Translations under genes and position numbers: made by a program
From: Edaphochlamys debaryana
Taxonomy: Eukaryota > Chlorophyta > Chlorophyceae > Chlamydomonadales
Direction of reading: 5' to 3'
Length of the DNA: 64,000 nt
Assembly (NCBI GenBank): GCA_016858145.1
Contig: JAEHOE010000096.1
Coordinates: 310,001-374,000, forward strand
The notes under the pieces: generated by a model
Told to the model about the DNA's origin: nothing
Database searches by the model: none
The model's input: only the letters and a program-made list of their open reading frames with translations
Shown here: in pieces, positions 58,475 to 64,000 of the stretch
Numbering within the stretch: the stretch's first letter is position 1
Layout of the letters: each line of letters opens with the position of its first letter

Positions 58475-59344
58475 GCTCGGCGCTCGTGGATAGTGTTGCT
58501 CGGGTTGAGGGCGGTCGGTGGGGGGGTGGGGGGGCGGCCGGAGGAGTTGCTGGGCGGGAGCAGGGGCCGTACTGAGGATGGATCTGGGTGTGGAGGAGCT
58601 AGCTGTGACCGCGGATTAGGAGGGGGGGCCCAGTTTGATCGCGTCTTACGGGGGTTTAGTCGTCCACCTGAGGCGGATGGATGTGACAGACGGGCGCGAG
58701 TTAGGCAGGAGGTAGCACCGAAGTGCATCAGGCGGTGGGAACTAGCGGGCTGGCTGGCTGGGGGCACCACGCAAGCAAGGGCGATTTACCAAACTTGTCG
58801 GAGCAGCGAGGCAGCAGGTATGCAAACGGGGCAGTCTGGGCGCAAATTGAATAAGGGCGCGCTGGCTGCGGCCGAATTGCGGACTCGGATGTGGGAAACC
58901 GGACAAGTGGCAAGTTGGCGGCCCCCGCGGATGTGGAAATTGGCCTCACTCTTCGCTTCCGCCAACCTTGAATGTCTCATTTCCGAGTACGCACGCAAAC
59001 GGTGCAAGCGGCGCGCTCGTGCGGGAAACAACTCCGGACTGGTCTAGCTGATTCCCATCTAGGCGGGCACCGGCCGTCCGGCCCCGAGGTAAGCACTGCG
59101 CGGAGCATGCCTGCGTAACCGCTTTTACTGTTTGACACGCGATACAATTCGAACAATTCATCAATCGCCCGTCGGGCTGTGAACGCAGGCATAAGGCAAC
59201 ACCCGAGCTGCAGCAAGCCGAAGCCACTAGCAGCCCACCAAACCCTGACCTGAACAGCTGCATCGCTCATACTGCCAACTAAGAACAAAGCGGTCAGCGG
59301 TGTAGGCATTGCGAAGCTGCTTTTCCGAGGACGAGCACCTTCAA
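58475..59344. other. Intergenic, no recognised gene
   Basis: This 0.87 kb lies between two plus-strand genes. It should contain the 3' UTR of the Coa1/Tim21-like gene and the promoter of the gametolysin-like gene. It is less GC-rich than the genes. No conserved frame was seen. Confidence 0.45.
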
Positions 59345-62300
59345 ATGGGGCAGCTCAGTAGAGCGTGGCTGCCGCTGCTCCTGCTACTCGCAGTAGGGCA
59401 GGCGACAGCACAAGGCGGCGCCTACTTGAGAGGTGCGAGCTTGCGTGCCCGTGTGCCGCGGGGGCATGTCCCGCGGTTGCTGGTCGGCACTTGCGTGACT
59501 GTCCCTCCTGCAGCGGAGCCGAAGCCACGAGTTCCTTGCCTGGCAGGGGGGGGGGCGGTGGCTGTGAGGCCCCTTGGCCGTCACTCAGTGGCCCCTCCAC
59601 CCCCACCCTCGCGGCCCTGCGCCGCCCCTGGTTTAAGCTACCCGTCTCCCTCCCACACACCCTCCCTCTGCACCCCGCGCCCCCACCCCCAGGCCGGCTG
59701 GTGGTCCTCAACGAGCCCCGCTTCAGCAACTCGATCATCGCGCCCGCCTCCTACCTGCTGTGGCTCTTCGACTCACAGGCTTTTGTGAGGGGGGGGGCTC
59801 GGGCGGGGGGCCGCACGGGGGGGTGGTGGGGCTGGGCCCTGCTTGGCAGGGCAGGGTGCTGAAAGCTTGCATATGACCCGGGCCGTATGCCCGCTCGAAA
59901 ACCCCCGGCAAAACCCGCCGCTTGGCGGGTGCTTAGTCCGGGCAGTGCCAGGGGGAACAGAAGCATAGGGGCTCGCGTCTCCTCCTATCGTGGGGCATCC
60001 AGGGGACGGATGCATGCGTTGTGGCAGCGCCCGTGGCTGCCGTGGCAGCAGCGGGGCGACACCGCGGCAAGCCGGGCCAGGCCAGGCGGTTTCGTCGGGC
60101 CGGAGGGTTTAGGGCGCTCTTGCTTTGGGCGCTTGCAGAAGCGGGGTTGAGCGGCGGACAGCGCTCGCCTGGGGGGGGGGGTGTCTGGGCGCGCAGGGGG
60201 GTGCCGGTAGGGCTGAGGGCCCTGAGCCGTCTGAGCAGGGGCGCAGTGGTGGCCACGCGGCTCCGGCCCCTGACGGCCGCTCCCCCCCCCCCGCCCCCCT
60301 CCCCCCGCAGGACTTTGTGCTGTACACGCTGCGCCTGGCCCCGGGCCTGCCGCCCCCCGAGGACTACTTGACGGGTGGGCGGCGGGGGTGGGCGGCGGGG
60401 GGGAGAACCTACGGTTCTTGGGTTAAAGGGCGGGGGTTCTTGGAGCGGGGCAGGGAACGAGGAGGAGATGGGGTGTACTTTTGGGGAGGGGCGGCTGCCG
60501 CATACCACGCCCCCGCTGCGACCCCGCCCACCCTCTCCCCACCCCCCAACCCCAGGCGAAACTATCGACCTCTTCATCAACGCCACCCTCTCGGGGCCCT
60601 ACCCGGGCTCGCTCGGGCCCAGCCTGGGCCCGGCCGGGACCCTGTACGTCGTTGACTACTCCCGTACGACCATCTCCATCGTTCCCCCGCCCGACCCCTC
60701 CCCCCTGCCGCTGCCCACCGTGGTGTGGGTGGCGACGTCCGTGTGCGGCCGGGGGGAGAGCGGCTACCTGGGGCAGGAGGTGCGGCGGGGGGTGGGGTAG
60801 GGGTGGGGGGAGGAGGGCCGCAGAGACGGGGGAAAGGGTGATGGGCGGGGAGGGGGAGAGCGGCTACCTGGGGCAGGCGGTGGGGGGAGCTGGGGTAGGG
60901 GTGGGGGGTTCAAGGGGTGCCAGAGCTGCAGCGACCTTAACTCAGCCGCTCCACGAGATATTGTGCGGCTTTCTTGCATTCTGCGCTCACACACCCCTTT
61001 CGGTTGGGTTCCCCAAACGCAGGATGTGGCCCTGACGTTCTTCGGCCCCCCGCCCGGCTCCGCCACCAGCCCCGCCCCCGCCGGCCGCCTGCCCCCCATG
61101 ACCCTGGAGCGCCTGCTCGGATCCTGCACCTTCGGCGGGATCCAGATCCACAGATCCAACACCCTCATCATGAACGTCACCCTGCCCTGCTCGGGTGGGT
61201 GCCTGGGGGCCGAGGGAGGGAGGGCTCCAGTGGACATGGGACCTCAGGCGGCAGCCGGGCTCAGCAGGCTCAGGCAACAGAGGAAAGCGGTGACCCCGAC
61301 TGCAACCTCCTCCTGGCCTCCGACTCCGAGCGCTTGCGAAGCCAGGGCAGCAGGTCCGCTTCCTTACTTTCCCTCACCCTCTCCCCCGCTCCCTCCCTGG
61401 CCCCCTCCTCCTCCCACCCACCACCCCCAGGCACGCTCAAGAACGGCGCCCGCTGGAACGCCACGGGGGGGCAGTGCGGCACCAACGAGCTGTTTGGGTG
61501 GATGGAGGCGGCGGCGGCGGCCACACGGGTGGGCCCGGGGGGGCTCGGCCTCGGGGGTGGACTGGGGGCCTGCGGGGGCGCGCTCTCATGGCCGGAGGTC
61601 CCGGAAGCCCAGCGTTCCACAGCCCACGACTTCACCTCACCTCCTCTCCTGCCCTCCTCCTAGCCACCAAGGACGACCTCGGCATCCCCCTGACCCCCGT
61701 ATCTCCCCCCCCCCCCTTGCCTCCTTCTCCCACAACCCCCTCCCCCCCGCAGGCCACGGGCCTGGACCCCGCCGTGTACCCCCGGCGCATGCTGCTGCTG
61801 CCCCGGGCCGCCCCCCCGCTGTGCAGGTCCTGGCAGCAGCGGGGCACGTACGGCTGCGACTCGCGGCTGGGGTGCGACATGTGGCTGCGGGTGGGTCCGG
61901 TGAGAGGGGGGGCGGGAGGGGGGGGCGCTAGGGGGGCTGAAGGTGGGTGGGTGGGGGGTGGGAGGAGGGCTGCGCAGCGGGAAGGAGGGCCGGGGTTTTG
62001 CACGGTAGGGCCGAGCACAGGTCTCTGTGGAACAAGGCCAGGGGAGGCACGGATCATCGGATCAGCAGAGTGCTGCTCTGCCTGGCCCGTCCTCTCCCGG
62101 CCAGCACACTGTCCCAAACCGCGCCCCACTCTCCCCTCGACCAGCTCTTACCCCATCACCCGCGCTTGCGCTCCCTTTCCCCTCCACCGCCCCTTTCCCC
62201 CCCCCTTTCCCTCCACCCCTTCCCCCCCTCCCCCCATCAGGCCGACAGGAACCGGCTCCTGGAGTGGGCCCTCACGCAGCTGGGCTCCAGCCTGGGTCTG

Positions 62301-63909
62301 CGCCCCGCCACCGCCCCGCCCTCGGGGGTGGCGGGCGAGGGCGTGCAGCCGCCCCCCACCGCCACCCCCGCGGCCCTGGCCGACACCGCCTCCTGGCCGC
62401 CCTCCGACCCCTACTGCGCCATGGGGGCGGCGCAGGGGGGGTACAGGTGCGGGCGGGGAGGGGGGGTTGAAGGGGGTGCGAGGAGGAGGGGGGCAGCGGA
62501 AGTGGTTGCGTGTGCTGGGGCGTTGGCAAATGCGCGCACCGGGAGAGAGAAGCGCTCTGAGGGGCTCCCTCGTCTACCGCTGACCTCACCGCTTCTTGCC
62601 GCCTGCCCACCCACACACCCACCCACACACACCCTCAAAAGGTGCTTCAACGGCCCCAACTCGTTCAAGCTGGGCGTGGCCTCCCCCGTGCGCACGCTCA
62701 CATCGGAGAACCTCTCCTTCGGTAAGAGCAGCCGGAGCGAGCGCCCGGCTGCGGCGGCTGCGCTGCTGTCCTGCGGCCGCTCCTGCCCCGGCCTTGCTGC
62801 CACTGCCGGGCTGCCCTGGCTTAGCCACCGCCCTGCAACCCCTGCACCCCACCCCCCTCCCTCCCAGGTGCCACCTACCAGGTGACCCTGCCCGCCTCCA
62901 CTGCCACCCCCGTCTCCCTGCTGGTGCTGGAGACCTCCCGCCCCGGCCCCGTCCCCTCGCCGGGGGTCACGCCGCCCCGCCCCGGGCCGGTGCTGTTCGC
63001 ACAGGTGGGCCCGGCAGCATGCGGTGCTAGCCAGGCACTCGGGGGGCGGGGGTCCCCTCACATCACGGGGCCCTCCTCGACCCCCCCCCACACACCCTCT
63101 TCCCTCGCGCGCAACCACACCCCTGCCTCCCGCCTGTCCCCCCTCTACACACACACACACTCTCCCTCCCCGCCCCTCTCCCCCCTTCCCCCCCCCCGCA
63201 GTACCGCACCGACGACGGCGGCGACGCGGGCCTGGCCCGGGGCACCGAGGGCCGCGTGTCGCTGCACCTGTCCAACGTGTCGCTCACGTGGCAGGCGGGG
63301 GACCGCCTCAGCGCGGGGCCGCGGAGCCGCCTGCTGGCGTCCCTGGCGCCGGGTGGGTGGGGGGAGGAGGGGCAGGGGTGGAGGGGACGGGTGTGCAGGG
63401 GGTGACGCAGGGGGTTGATAGGGCGGGGTGAAGCGGATGTGGCCGTGCCCCTGGTCCTGTCGCGTCCACCGCCCCAACATCTCCCCCTCCCCTCTCCTCC
63501 CCCCCCCCTGGCCCCCGCAGGCCAGCAGTACCGCTACGCGGCCTCCCGCATCGCCATCACGTGGGTCCCACCGGGGCTGGGGGGACGAGGAGAAGGGACC
63601 ACTAGCAATACAGGCAGGAAGGAACACCGACGCACGGCCCACGGCCTCCCGCAAGCAGCTTGCGCCGCCCTGGTCCTCTCTTCTTCCTCCCCACTCCCCA
63701 GTCCCCTTCCCCAATCCTCACCCGTCACCCCCTCACTCCCTCACCCCGCCCCGCCCCTCAGCTTCGTGGGCCTCGGCTCCGCCCCCGCCCCCGGCTCCGA
63801 CCCGGGCGGCGTGGCGCCCCCGCCCGCGCGCGTCACCGCCTGCGTCTTCTTCTCGGACAACGAGGCTGACGGGGACAACGGCTGCTTCGACGGGGTGGAC
63901 AACGAGTGA
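59345..63909 (+). CDS. Secreted gametolysin-like (peptidase M11) protein lacking the zinc motif
   Basis: Thirteen exons give 545 residues: 59345-59432, 59693-59784, 60311-60374, 60556-60779, 61023-61194, 61431-61528, 61753-61890, 62241-62446, 62642-62721, 62868-63004, 63202-63352, 63521-63560 and 63762-63909; every phase joins. A signal peptide (LPLLLLLAVGQATAQG) marks it as secreted. M11 landmarks are MTLERLLGSCTFGGIQIHRS, NVTLPCSGTLKNGARWNATG, RRMLLLPRAAPPLC, CAMGAAQGGYRCFNGPNSFK and LGVASPVRTL. Family members such as gametolysin cleave cell-wall or matrix glycoproteins. Where they have HExxHxxGxxH, this protein has TQLGSSLGLRP (residues 304-314): both catalytic-site residues and all metal-binding histidines are gone, while the Gly and flanking sequence remain. 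It is therefore probably a non-enzymatic wall or matrix protein, or an inhibitor or receptor (inference). Confidence 0.85.
60752..60909. repeat. Duplicated exon edge in the gametolysin-like gene
   Basis: Twenty-six bases at 60752-60777, near the end of exon 4 (GESGYLGQ), recur exactly at 60852-60877, 100 bases on, in the intron. The G-rich sequence after each copy is also similar to about 60811 and 60909. Both copies are followed by a GGTG that could act as a donor. Confidence 0.92.
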
Positions 63910-64000
63910 GCCAGGGGCGGGGAGTGGGGGCCGACCCACATCGCGCTCGCTCTCCACACCGCCCTTCCTGGGCCCTTACCGAGCCCTCTTGACGCCCCCC
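63910..64000. other. Downstream of the gametolysin-like gene
   Basis: This is non-coding sequence up to the window edge, probably 3' UTR. Nothing further can be seen. Confidence 0.4.

Overview
The window is nuclear DNA from a GC-rich, intron-dense green alga. The best fit is a chlorophycean of the Chlamydomonas/Volvox group. The evidence is short exons with GTG[A/C/G]G-type donors and C-rich acceptors, Ala/Gly/Pro-rich proteins, a gametolysin (M11) family gene, and a multicopy F-box-like/ankyrin family of the kind common in volvocine algae. No bacterial, organellar, viral, CRISPR, tRNA or rRNA feature was seen. The organism assignment is an inference.

Left edge (1-1.1 kb): the first two exons of a diphthine synthase (DPH5) gene on the minus strand. 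The rest runs off the window.

1.9-23.3 kb: five tandem, same-strand members of one gene family. Each has an N-terminal F-box-like segment, then about ten ankyrin-like repeats. Copies 1-4 also have small 3' exons encoding a hydrophobic C-terminal tail. Their flanks are duplicated too, so whole gene-plus-flank units of about 4-5.6 kb were copied and then scrambled by conversion. Copy 2 carries a one-base frameshift and about 1.1 kb of foreign DNA in an intron. Copy 5 lost a splice donor and ends without the tail. A sixth member (44.1-45.9 kb) and a decayed fragment (47.2-47.5 kb) lie on the minus strand beyond UGGT.

25.1-42.6 kb: a complete UDP-glucose:glycoprotein glucosyltransferase gene on the minus strand, about 48 exons, with a signal peptide at one end, a GT24 catalytic domain near the other, and a C-terminal HSEL ER-retrieval signal.

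48.3-53.9 kb: a 13-exon major facilitator superfamily transporter on the minus strand with an organelle-type N-terminal extension. Its promoter region is shared with a divergent plus-strand gene (54.7-58.5 kb) for a Coa1/Tim21-like membrane protein with a presequence-like N-terminus. Last (59.3-63.9 kb) is a secreted gametolysin-like protein in which the zinc-binding HExxHxxGxxH motif has been replaced at every metal and catalytic position.

Three patterns cut across the genes. Many introns start with a G-run after the donor GT and end with a C-run before the acceptor AG, so the two ends are complementary. Several introns hold a short second copy ('echo') of the edge of the neighbouring exon, often with a usable splice site. 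The ankyrin family shows patchwork identity in both coding and non-coding DNA.
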